Shown piece by piece: positions 1-13,200 of a DNA stretch of 64,000 nucleotides (positions are counted from its first letter, which is position 1; every line of letters begins with the position of its first letter). The translations under genes were made by a program, and so were the position numbers. Location: the NCBI GenBank assembly GCA_946800325.1, contig OX326961.1:13948215-14012214 (forward strand), given 5' to 3'. Source of the DNA: Luzula sylvatica (lineage: Eukaryota > Streptophyta > Magnoliopsida > Poales > Juncaceae). The notes beneath the pieces were generated by a model. It worked only from the letters and a program-made list of their open reading frames with translations. It was not told where the DNA came from and searched no databases.

Positions 1-3000
1 ATTTTAACGCTTTGAGGAGTTCAAATAACGTGTTTTTAGATCATTTATATCGTATCTTTTACTACATAACTTTTCACCAAATTTCACAAACACTAAGTAA
101 GTTTGTTTTTCGATTCAAAACAAGATTTTAACGCTTTGAGGAGTTCAAATAACTTGTTTTTAGATCATTTGTATCGTATCTTTTACTACATAACTTTTCA
201 CCAAATTTCACAAACACTAAGAAAGTTTGTTTTTCGATTCAAAACAAGATTTTAACGCTTTGAGGAGTTCAAATGACGTGTTTTTAGATCATTTGTATCG
301 TATCTTTTACTACATAACTTTTCACCAAATTTCACAAACACTAAGAAAGTTTGTTTTTCGATTCAAAACAAGATTTTAACGTTTTGAAGAGTTCAAATAA
401 CTTGTTTTTAGATCATTTTGTATCGTATCTTTTATTACATAACTTTTCACCAAATTTCACAAGCAATAAGAAAGTTTGTTTTTCGTTTCAAAACAACATT
501 TTAACGCTTTGATGAGTTCAAATAACGTGTTTTTAGATCATTTGTATCGTATCTTTTACTATATAACTTTTCACCAAATTTTGCAAACACAAAGAAAGTT
601 TGTTTTTCGATTCAAAACAAGATTTTAACGCTTTGAGGAGTTCAAATAACTTGTTTTTAGATAATTTGTATCGTATCTTTTACTACCTAACTTTTCACCA
701 AATTTCGCAACCACTAAGAAAGTTTGTTTTTCGATTCAAAACAAGATTTTAACGCTTTGAGGAGTTCAAATAACTTATTTTTAGATCATTTGTATCGTAT
801 CTTTTAGTACATAAATTTTCACCAAATTTCACAATCACTAAGAAAGTTTGTTTTTCGATTCAAAACAAGATTTTAACGCTTTGAGGAGTTCAAATAACGT
901 GTTTTTAGATAATTTTGTATCGTATCTTTTACTACATAACTTTTCACCAAATTTCACAAGCAATAAGAAAGTTTGTTTTTCGTTTCAAAACATGATTTTA
1001 ACGCTTTGAGGAGTTCAAATAACGTGTTTTTAGATCATTTGTATCGTATCTTTTACTACATAACTTTTCACCAAATTTCACAAACAATAAGAAAGTTTGT
1101 TTTTCGATTCAAAACATGATTTTAACGCTTGGAGGAGTTCAAATAACTTGTGTTTAGATCATTTGTATCGTATCTTTTGCTACATGATTTTTCACCAAAT
1201 CTCACAAACACTAAGTGAGTTTGTTTTTCGATTCAAAACAAGATTTTAACGCTTTGAGGAGTTCAAATGACTTGTTTTTAGATCATTAGTATCGTATTTT
1301 TTAGTACATAACTTTTCACCAAATTTCACAAACACTAAGAAAGTTTGTTTTTCGATTCAAAACAAGATTTTAACGCTTTGAGGAGTTCAAATAACTTGTT
1401 TTTAGATCATTTGTATCGTATCTTTTACTACATAACTTTTCACCAAATTTCACAAACACTAAGAAAGTTTGTTTTTCGATTCAAAACAAGATTTTAACGC
1501 TTTGAGGAATTCAAATAACATGTTTTTAGATCATTTGTATCGTATCTTTTAGTACATAAATTTTCACCAAATTTCACAAACACTAAGAAAGTTTGTTTTT
1601 CGATTCAAAACAAGATTTTAACGCTTTCAGGAGTTCAAATAACGTGTTTTTAGATCATTTGTATCGTATCTTTTACTACATAACTTTTCACCAAATTTCA
1701 CAAACACTAAGAAAGTTTGTTTTTCGATTCAAAAGAAGATTTTAACGCTTTGAGGAGTTCAAATAACATGTTTTTAGATCATTTTGTATCGTATCTTTTA
1801 CTACATAACTTTTCACCAAATTTCACATGCAATAAGAAAGTTTGTTTTTCGATTCAAAACATGATTTTAACGCTTTGAGGAGTTCAAATAACGTGTTTTT
1901 ACATCATTTGTATAGTATCTTTTACTACATAACTTTTCACCAAATTTCACAAACAATAAGAAAGTTTGTTTTTCGATTCAAAACATCATTTTAATGCTTT
2001 GAGGAGTTCAAATAACGTGTTTTTAGATCATTTGTATCGTATCTTTTGCTACATGACTTTTCACCAAATTTCACAAATACTAAGTGAGTTTGTTTTTCGA
2101 TTCAAAACAAGATTTTAACGCTTTGAGGAGTTCAAATGACTTGTTTTTAGATCATTTGTATCGTATCTTTTAGTACATAAATTTTCACCAAATTTCACAA
2201 ACACTAAGAAAGTTTGTTTTTCGATTCAAAACAAGATTTTAACGCTTTCAGGAGTTCAAATAACGTGTTTTTAGATCATTTGTATCGTATCTTTTACTAC
2301 ATAACTTTTCACCAAGTTTCACAAACACTAAGAAAGTTTGTTTTTCGATTCAAAACAAGATTTTAACGCTTTGAGGAGTTCAAATAACATGTTTTTAGAT
2401 CATTTTGTATCGTATCTTTTACTACATAACTTTTCACCAAATTTCACAAGCAATAAGAAAGTTTGTTTTTCGATTCAAAACATGATTTTAACGCTTTGAG
2501 GAGTTCAAATAACGTGTTTTTAGATCATTTGTATCGTATCTTTTACTACATAACTTTTCACCAAATTTCACAAACAATAAGAAAGTTTGTTTTTCGATTC
2601 AAAACATGATTTTAACGCTTTGAGGAGTTCAAATAACGTGTTTTTAGATCATTTATATCGTATCTTTTACTACATAACTTTTCACCAAATTTCACAAACA
2701 CTAAGTAAGTTTGTTTTTCGATTCAAAACAAGATTTTAACGCTTTGAGGAGTTCAAATAACTTGTTTTTAGATCATTTGTATCGTATCTTTTACTACATA
2801 ACTTTTCACCAAATTTCACAAACACTAAGAAAGTTTGTTTTTCGATTCAAAACAAGATTTTAACGCTTTGAGGAGTTCAAATGACGTGTTTTTAGATCAT
2901 TTGTATCGTATCTTTTACTACATAACTTTTCACCAAATTTCACAAACACTAAGAAAGTTTGTTTTTCGATTCAAAACAAGATTTTAACGTTTTGAAGAGT

Positions 3001-4236
3001 TCAAATAACTTGTTTTTAGATCATTTTGTATCGTATCTTTTATTACATAACTTTTCACCAAATTTCACAAGCAATAAGAAAGTTTGTTTTTCGTTTCAAA
3101 ACAACATTTTAACGCTTTGATGAGTTCAAATAACGTGTTTTTAGATCATTTGTATCGTATCTTTTACTATATAACTTTTCACCAAATTTTGCAAACACAA
3201 AGAAAGTTTGTTTTTCGATTCAAAACAAGATTTTAACGCTTTGAGGAGTTCAAATAACTTGTTTTTAGATAATTTGTATCGTATCTTTTACTACCTAACT
3301 TTTCACCAAATTTCGCAACCACTAAGAAAGTTTGTTTTTCGATTCAAAACAAGATTTTAACGCTTTGAGGAGTTCAAATAACTTATTTTTAGATCATTTG
3401 TATCGTATCTTTTAGTACATAAATTTTCACCAAATTTCACAATCACTAAGAAAGTTTGTTTTTCGATTCAAAACAAGATTTTAACGCTTTGAGGAGTTCA
3501 AATAACGTGTTTTTAGATAATTTTGTATCGTATCTTTTACTACATAACTTTTCACCAAATTTCACAAGCAATAAGAAAGTTTGTTTTTCGTTTCAAAACA
3601 TGATTTTAACGCTTTGAGGAGTTCAAATAACGTGTTTTTAGATCATTTGTATCGTATCTTTTACTACATAACTTTTCACCAAATTTCACAAACAATAAGA
3701 AAGTTTGTTTTTCGATTCAAAACATGATTTTAACGCTTGGAGGAGTTCAAATAACTTGTGTTTAGATCATTTGTATCGTATCTTTTGCTACATGATTTTT
3801 CACCAAATCTCACAAACACTAAGTGAGTTTGTTTTTCGATTCAAAACAAGATTTTAACGCTTTGAGGAGTTCAAATGACTTGTTTTTAGATCATTAGTAT
3901 CGTATTTTTTAGTACATAACTTTTCACCAAATTTCACAAACACTAAGAAAGTTTGTTTTTCGATTCAAAACAAGATTTTAACGCTTTGAGGAGTTCAAAT
4001 AACTTGTTTTTAGATCATTTGTATCGTATCTTTTACTACATAACTTTTCACCAAATTTCACAAACACTAAGAAAGTTTGTTTTTCGATTCAAAACAAGAT
4101 TTTAACGCTTTGAGGAATTCAAATAACATGTTTTTAGATCATTTGTATCGTATCTTTTAGTACATAAATTTTCACCAAATTTCACAAACACTAAGAAAGT
4201 TTGTTTTTCGATTCAAAACAAGATTTTAACGCTTTG
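1..4236. repeat. 2608-bp (21-monomer) higher-order repeat, two copies
   Basis: Positions 1 to about 1628 recur at 2609 to about 4236. Diagnostic variants line up at a shift of 2608: the rare CATTTATATCG (43 and 2651), ATGACGTG (273 and 2881), and the GCTTGGAGGAG unit with TTGTGTTTAG (about 1131 and 3739). After about 1628 the copies part: the first continues with a CTTTCAGGAG unit, the second with an AATAAAATG unit. A rarer marker, CAAAAGAAGAT, at 1731 reappears near 7323, 13535 and 20617, so the intervening units belong to the larger 6.2-kb family. Confidence 0.85.
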
Positions 4237-7200
4237 AGGAGTTCAAATAAAATGTTTTTAGATCATTTTGTATCGTATCTTTTACTACATAATTTTTCAC
4301 CAAATTTCACAAGCACTAAGAAAGTTTGTTTTTCGATTCAAAACATGATTTTCACTCTTTGAGGAGTTCAAATAACGTGTTTTTAGATCATTTTCATCGT
4401 ATCTTTTACTACATAACTTTTCACCAAATTTCACAAACAATAAGAAAGTTTGTTTTTCGATTCAAAACATGATTTTAACACTTGAGGAGTTCAAATAACG
4501 TGTTTTTAGATCATTTGTAACGTATCTTTTACTACATGACTTTTCACCAAATTTCACAAACACTAAGTGAGTTTGTTTTTCGATTCAAAACAAGATTTTA
4601 ACGCTTTGAGGAGTTCAAATGACTTGTTTTTAGATCATTTGTATCGTATCTTTTAGTACAAAAATTTTCACCAAATTTCACAAACACTAAGAAAGTTTGT
4701 TTTTCGATTCAAAACAAGATTTTAACGCTTTGAGGAGTTCAAATAACATGTTTTTAGATCATTTTGTATCGTATTTTTTACTACATAACTTTTCACCGAA
4801 TTTCACAAACAATAAGAAAGTTTATTTTTCGATTCAAAACATGATTTTAACGCTTTGAGGAGTTCAAATAACGTGTTTTTAGATCATTTGTATCGTCTCT
4901 TTTACTACATAACTTTTCACCAAATTTCACAAACACTAAGTAAGTTTGTTTTTCGATTCAAAACAAGATTTTAACGCTTTGAGGAGTTCAAATAACATGT
5001 TTTTAGATCATTTTGAATCGTATCTTTTACTACATAACTTTTCACCAAATTTCACAAGCAATAAGAAAGTTTGTTTTTCGATTCAAAACATGATTTTAAC
5101 GCTTTGAGGAATTCAAATAACGTGTTTTTAGATCATTTGTATCGTATCTTTTACTACATAACTTTTCACCAAATTTCACAAACAATAAGAAAGTTTGTTT
5201 TTCGATTCAAAACATCATTTTAACGCTTTGAGGAGTTCAAATAACGTGCGTTTAGATCATTTGTATCGTATCTTTTGCTACATGACTCTTCACCAAATTT
5301 CACAAACACTAAGTGAGTTTGTTTTTCGATTCAAAACAAGATTTTAACGCTTTGAGGAGTTCAAATGACTTGTTTTTAGATCATTTGTATCGTATCTTTT
5401 AGTACATAACTTTTCACCAAATTTCACGAACACTAAGAAAGTTTGTTTTTCGATTCAAAACAAGATTTTAACGCTTTGAGGAGTTCAAATAACGTGTTTT
5501 TAGATCATTTGTATCGTATCATTTACTACATAACTTTTCACCAAATTTCACAAACACTAAGTAAGTTTGTTTTTCGATTCAAAACAAGATTTTAACCGTT
5601 TGAGGAGTTCAAATAAATTGTTTTTAGATCATTTGTATCGTATCTTTTACTACATAACTTTTCACCAAATTTCACAAGCAATAAGAAAGTTTGTTTTTCG
5701 TTTCAAAACAAAATTATAACGCTTTGAGGAGTTCAAATAATTTGTTTTTAGTTCATTTGTATCGTATCTTTTACTACATAACTTTTCACAAAATTTCACA
5801 AACACTAAGAAAGTTTGTTTTTCGATTCAAAACAAGATTTTAACGCTTTGAGGAGTTCAAATAACTTGTTTTTAGATCATTTGTATCGTATCTGTTACTA
5901 CATACCTTTTCACCAAATTTCACAAACACTAAGTGAGTTTGTTTTTCGATTCAAAACAAGATTTTAACGCTTTGAGGAGTTCAAATAACTTGATTTTAGA
6001 TCATTTGTATCGTATGTTTTACTACATAACTTTTCACCAAATTTCACAAACACTAAGAAAGTTTGTTTTTCGATTCAAAACATGATTTTAACGCTTTGAG
6101 GATTTCAAATAACGTGTTTTTAGATCATTTGTATCGTATCTTTTACTACATAACTTTTCACCAAATTTCACAAACACTAAGTAAGTTTGTTTTTCTATTC
6201 AAAACAAGATTTTAACGCTTTGAGGAGTTCAAATAACGTGTTTTTATAGATCATTTGTATCGTATCTTTTAGTACATAAATTTTCACCAAATTTCACATA
6301 CACTAAGAAAGTTTGTTTTTCGATTCAAAACAAGATTTTAACGCTTTCAGGAGTTCAAATAACGTGTTTTTAGATCATTTGTATCGTATCTTTTACTACA
6401 TAACTTTTCACCAAATTTCACAAACACTAAGAAAGTTTGTTTCTCGATTCAAAACAAGATTTTAACGCTTTGAGTAGTTCAAATAACATGTTTTTAGATC
6501 ATTTTGTATCGTATCTTTTACTACATAACTTTTCAACAAATTTCACAAGCAATAAGAAAGTTTGTTTTTCGATTCAAAACATGATTTTAACGCTTTGAGG
6601 AGTTCAAATAACGTGTTTTTAGATCATTTGTATCGTATCTTTTACTACATAACTTTTCACCAAATTTCACAAACACTAAGAAAGTTTGTTTTTCGATTCA
6701 AAACATCATTTTAATGCTTTGAGGAGTTCAAATAACGTGTTTTTAGATCATTTGTATCGTATCTTTTGCTACATGACTTTTCACCAAATTTCACAAACAC
6801 TAAGTGAGTTTGTTTTTCGATTCAAAACAAGATTTTAACGCTTTGAGGAGTTCAAATGACTTGTTTTTAGATCATTTGTATCGTATCTTTTAGTACATAA
6901 ATTTTCACCAAATTTCACAAACACTAAGAAAGTTTGTTTTTCGATTCAAAACATGATTTTAACGCTTTGAGGAGTTCAAATAACGTGTTTTTAGATCATT
7001 TGTATCGTACCTTTTACTACATAACTTTTCACCAAATTTCACAAACACTAAGTAAGTTTGTTTTTCTATTCAAAACAAGATTTTAACGCTTTGAGGAGTT
7101 CAAATAATGTGGTTTTATAGATCATTTGTATCGTATCTTTTAGTACATAAATTTTCACCAAATTTCACAAACACTAAGAAAGTTTGTTTTTCGATTCAAA

Positions 7201-10200
7201 ACAAGATTTTAACGCTTTCAGGAATTCAAATAACGTGTTTTTAGATCATTTGTATCGTATCTTTTACTACATAACTTTTCACCAAATTTCACAAACACTA
7301 AGAAAGTTTGTTTTTCGATTCAAAAGAAGATTTTAACGCTTTGAGGAGTTCAAATAACATGTTTTTAGATCATTTTGTATCGTATCTTTTACTACATAAC
7401 TTTTCACCAAATTTCACAAGCAATAAGAAAGTTTGTTTTTCGATTCAAAACATGATTTTAACGCTTTGAGGAGTTCAAATAACGTGTTTTTACATCATTT
7501 GTATAGTATCTTTTACTACATAACTTTTCACCAAATTTCACAAACAATAAGAAAGTTTGTTTTTCGATTCAAAACATCATTTTAATGCTTTGAGGAGTTC
7601 AAATAACGTGTTTTTAGATCATTTGTATCGTATCTTTTGCTACATGACTTTTCACCAAATTTCACAAACACTAAGTGAGTTTGTTTTTCGATTCAAAACA
7701 AGATTTTAACGCTTTGAGGAGTTCAAATGACTTGTTTTTAGATCATTTGTATCGTATCTTTTAGTACATAAATTTTCACCAAATTTCACAAACACTAAGA
7801 AAGTTTGTTTTTCGATTCAAAACAAGATTTTAACGCTTTCAGGAGTTCAAATAACGTGTTTTTAGATCATTTGTATCGTATCTTTTACTACATAACTTTT
7901 CACCAAGTTTCACAAACACTAAGAAAGTTTGTTTTTCGATTCAAAACAAGATTTTAACGCTTTGAGGAGTTCAAATAACATGTTTTTAGATCATTTTGTA
8001 TCGTATCTTTTACTACATAACTTTTCACCAAATTTCACAAGCAATAAGAAAGTTTGTTTTTCGATTCAAAACATGATTTTAACGCTTTGAGGAGTTCAAA
8101 TAACGTGTTTTTAGATCATTTGTATCGTATCTTTTACTACATAACTTTTCACCAAATTTCACAAACAATAAGAAAGTTTGTTTTTCGATTCAAAACATGA
8201 TTTTAACGCTTTGAGGAGTTCAAATAACGTGTTTTTAGATCATTTGTATCGTATCTTTTACTACATAACTTTTCACCAAATTTCACAAACACTAAGTAAG
8301 TTTGTTTTTCGATTCAAAACAAGATTTTAACGCTTTGAGGAGTTCAAATAACTTGTTTTTAGATCATTTGTATCGTATCTTTTACTACATAACTTTTCAC
8401 CAAATTTCACAAACACTAAGAAAGTTTGTTTTTCGATTCAAAACAAGACTTTAACGCTTTGAGGAGTTCAAATGACGTGTTTTTAGATCATTTGTATCGT
8501 ATCTTTTACTACATAACTTTTCACCAAATTTCACAAACACTAAGAAAGTTTGTTTTTCGATTCAAAACAAGATTTTAACGTTTTGAAGAGTTCAAATAAC
8601 TTGTTTTTAGATCATTTTGTATCGTATCTTTTATTACATAACTTTTCACCAAATTTCACAAGCAATTAGAAAGTTTGTTTTTCGTTTCAAAACAAGATTT
8701 TAACGCTTTGATGAATTCAAATAACGTGTTTTTAGATCATTTGTATCGTATCTTTTACTATATAACTTTTCACCAAATTTTGCAAACACAAAGAAAGTTT
8801 GTTTTTCGATTCAAAACAAGATTTTAACGCTTTGAGGAGTTCAAATAACTTGTTTTTAGATCATTTGTATCGTATCTTTTACTACCTAACTTTTCACCAA
8901 ATTTCGCAACCACTAAGAAAGTTTGTTTTTCGATTCAAAACAAGATTTTAACGCTTTGAGGAGTTCAAATAACTTATTTTTAGATCATTTGTATCGTATC
9001 TTTTAGTACATAAATTTTCACCAAATTTCACAATCACTAAGAAAGTTTGTTTTTCGATTCAAAACAAGATTTTAACGCTTTGAGGAGTTCAAATAACGTG
9101 TTTTTAGATAATTTTGTATCGTATCTTTTACTACATAACTTTTCACCAAATTTCACAAGCAATAAGAAAGTTTGTTTTTCGTTTCAAAACATGATTTTAA
9201 CGCTTTGAGGAGTTCAAATAACGTGTTTTTAGATCATTTGTATCGTATCTTTTACTACATAACTTTTCACCAAATTTCACAAACAATAAGAAAGTTTGTT
9301 TTTCGATTCAAAACATGATTTTAACACTTGAGGAGTTCAAATAACGTGTTTTTAGATCATTTGTATCGTATCTTTTACTACATGACTTTTCACCAAATTT
9401 CACAAACACTAAGTGAGTTTGTTTTTCGATTCAAAACAAGATTTTAACGCTTTGAGGAGTTCAAATGACTTGTTTTTAGATCATTTGTATCGTATCTTTT
9501 AGTACTAAAATTTTCACCAAATTTCACAAACACTAAGAAAGTTTGTTTTTCGATTCAAAACAAGATTTTAACGCTTTGAGGAGTTCAAATAACATGTTTT
9601 TAGATCATTTTGTATCGTATTTTTTACTACATAACTTTTCACCGAATTTCACAAACAATAAGAAAGTTTATTTTTCGATTCAAAACATGATTTTAACGCT
9701 TTGAGGAGTTCAAATAACGTGTTTTTAGATCATTTGTATCGTATCTTTTACTACATAACTTTTCACCAAATTTCACAAACACTAAGTAAGTTTGTTTTTC
9801 GATTCAAAACAAGATTTTAACGCTTTGAGGAGTTCAAATAACATGTTTTTTGATCATTTTGAATCGTATCTTTTACTACATAACTTTTCACCAAATTTCA
9901 CAAGCAATAAGAAAGTTTGTTTTTCGATTCAAAACATGATTTTAACGCTTTGAGGAATTCAAATAACGTGTTTTTAGATCATTTGTATCGTATCTTTTAC
10001 TACATAACTTTTCACCAAATTTCACAAACAATAAGAAAGTTTGTTTTTCGATTCAAAACATCATTTTAACGCTTTGAGGAGTTCAAATAACGTGCGTTTA
10101 GATCATTTGTATCGTATCTTTTGCTACATGACTTTTCACCAAATTTCGCAACCACTAAGAAAGTTTGTTTTTCGATTCAAAACAAGATTTTAACGCTTTG

Positions 10201-13200
10201 AGGAGTTCAAATAACTTATTTTTAGATCATTTGTATCGTATCTTTTAGTACATAAATTTTCACCAAATTTCACAATCACTAAGAAAGTTTGTTTTTCGAT
10301 TCAAAACAAGATTTTAACGCTTTGAGGAGTTCAAATAACATGTTTTTAGATCATTTGTATCGTATCTTTTAGTACATAAATTTTCACCAAATTTCACAAA
10401 CACTAAGAAAGTTTGTTTTTCGATTCAAAACAAGATTTTAACGCTTTGAGGAGTTCAAATAAAATGTTTTTAGATCATTTTGTATCGTATCTTTTACTAC
10501 ATAATTTTTCACCAAATTTCACAAGCACTAAGAAAGTTTGTTTTTCGATTCAAAACATGATTTTCACTCTTTGAGGAGTTCAAATAACGTGTTTTTAGAT
10601 CATTTTCATCGTATCTTTTACTACATAACTTTTCACCAAATTTCACAAACAATAAGAAAGTTTGTTTTTCGATTCAAAACATGATTTTAACACTTGAGGA
10701 GTTCAAATAACGTGTTTTTAGATCATTTGTATCGTATCTTTTACTACATGACTTTTCACCAAATTTCACAAACACTAAGTGAGTTTGTTTTTCGATTCAA
10801 AACAAGATTTTAACGCTTTGAGGAGTTCAAATGACTTGTTTTTAGATCATTTGTATCGTATCTTTTAGTACAAAAATTTTCACCAAATTTCACAAACACT
10901 AAGAAAGTTTGTTTTTCGATTCAAAACAAGATTTTAACGCTTTGAGGAGTTCAAATAACATGTTTTTAGATCATTTTGTATCGTATTTTTTACTACATAA
11001 CTTTTCACCGAATTTCACAAACAATAAGAAAGTTTATTTTTCGATTCAAAACATGATTTTAACGCTTTGAGGAGTTCAAATAACGTGTTTTTAGATCATT
11101 TGTATCGTCTCTTTTACTACATAACTTTTCACCAAATTTCACAAACACTAAGTAAGTTTGTTTTTCGATTCAAAACAAGATTTTAACGCTTTGAGGAGTT
11201 CAAATAACATGTTTTTAGATCATTTTGAATCGTATCTTTTACTACATAACTTTTCACCAAATTTCACAAGCAATAAGAAAGTTTGTTTTTCGATTCAAAA
11301 CATGATTTTAACGCTTTGAGGAATTCAAATAACGTGTTTTTAGATCATTTGTATCGTATCTTTTACTACATAACTTTTCACCAAATTTCACAAACAATAA
11401 GAAAGTTTGTTTTTCGATTCAAAACATCATTTTAACGCTTTGAGGAGTTCAAATAACGTGCGTTTAGATCATTTGTATCGTATCTTTTGCTACATGACTC
11501 TTCACCAAATTTCACAAACACTAAGTGAGTTTGTTTTTCGATTCAAAACAAGATTTTAACGCTTTGAGGAGTTCAAATGACTTGTTTTTAGATCATTTGT
11601 ATCGTATCTTTTAGTACATAACTTTTCACCAAATTTCACGAACACTAAGAAAGTTTGTTTTTCGATTCAAAACAAGATTTTAACGCTTTGAGGAGTTCAA
11701 ATAACGTGTTTTTAGATCATTTGTATCGTATCATTTACTACATAACTTTTCACCAAATTTCACAAACACTAAGTAAGTTTGTTTTTCGATTCAAAACAAG
11801 ATTTTAACCGTTTGAGGAGTTCAAATAAATTGTTTTTAGATCATTTGTATCGTATCTTTTACTACATAACTTTTCACCAAATTTCACAAGCAATAAGAAA
11901 GTTTGTTTTTCGTTTCAAAACAAAATTATAACGCTTTGAGGAGTTCAAATAATTTGTTTTTAGTTCATTTGTATCGTATCTTTTACTACATAACTTTTCA
12001 CAAAATTTCACAAACACTAAGAAAGTTTGTTTTTCGATTCAAAACAAGATTTTAACGCTTTGAGGAGTTCAAATAACTTGTTTTTAGATCATTTGTATCG
12101 TATCTGTTACTACATACCTTTTCACCAAATTTCACAAACACTAAGTGAGTTTGTTTTTCGATTCAAAACAAGATTTTAACGCTTTGAGGAGTTCAAATAA
12201 CTTGATTTTAGATCATTTGTATCGTATGTTTTACTACATAACTTTTCACCAAATTTCACAAACACTAAGAAAGTTTGTTTTTCGATTCAAAACATGATTT
12301 TAACGCTTTGAGGAGTTCAAATAACGTGTTTTTAGATCATTTGTATCGTATCTTTTACTACATAACTTTTCACCAAATTTCACAAACACTAAGTAAGTTT
12401 GTTTTTCTATTCAAAACAAGATTTTAACGCTTTGAGGAGTTCAAATAACGTGTTTTTATAGATCATTTGTATCGTATCTTTTAGTACATAAATTTTCACC
12501 AAATTTCACATACACTAAGAAAGTTTGTTTTTCGATTCAAAACAAGATTTTAACGCTTTCAGGAGTTCAAATAACGTGTTTTTAGATCATTTGTATCGTA
12601 TCTTTTACTACATAACTTTTCACCAAATTTCACAAACACTAAGAAAGTTTGTTTCTCGATTCAAAACAAGATTTTAACGCTTTGAGTAGTTCAAATAACA
12701 TGTTTTTAGATCATTTTGTATCGTATCTTTTACTACATAACTTTTCACCAAATTTCACAAGCAATAAGAAAGTTTGTTTTTCGATTCAAAACATGATTTT
12801 AACGCTTTGAGGAGTTCAAATAACGTGTTTTTAGATCATTTGTATCGTATCTTTTACTACATAACTTTTCACCAAATTTCACAAACACTAAGAAAGTTTG
12901 TTTTTCGATTCAAAACATCATTTTAATGCTTTGAGGAGTTCAAATAACGTGTTTTTAGATCATTTGTATCGTATCTTTTGCTACATGACTTTTCACCAAA
13001 TTTCACAAACACTAAGTGAGTTTGTTTTTCGATTCAAAACAAGATTTTAACGCTTTGAGGAGTTCAAATGACTTGTTTTTAGATCATTTGTATCGTATCT
13101 TTTAGTACATAAATTTTCACCAAATTTCACAAACACTAAGAAAGTTTGTTTTTCGATTCAAAACATGATTTTAACGCTTTGAGGAGTTCAAATAACGTGT

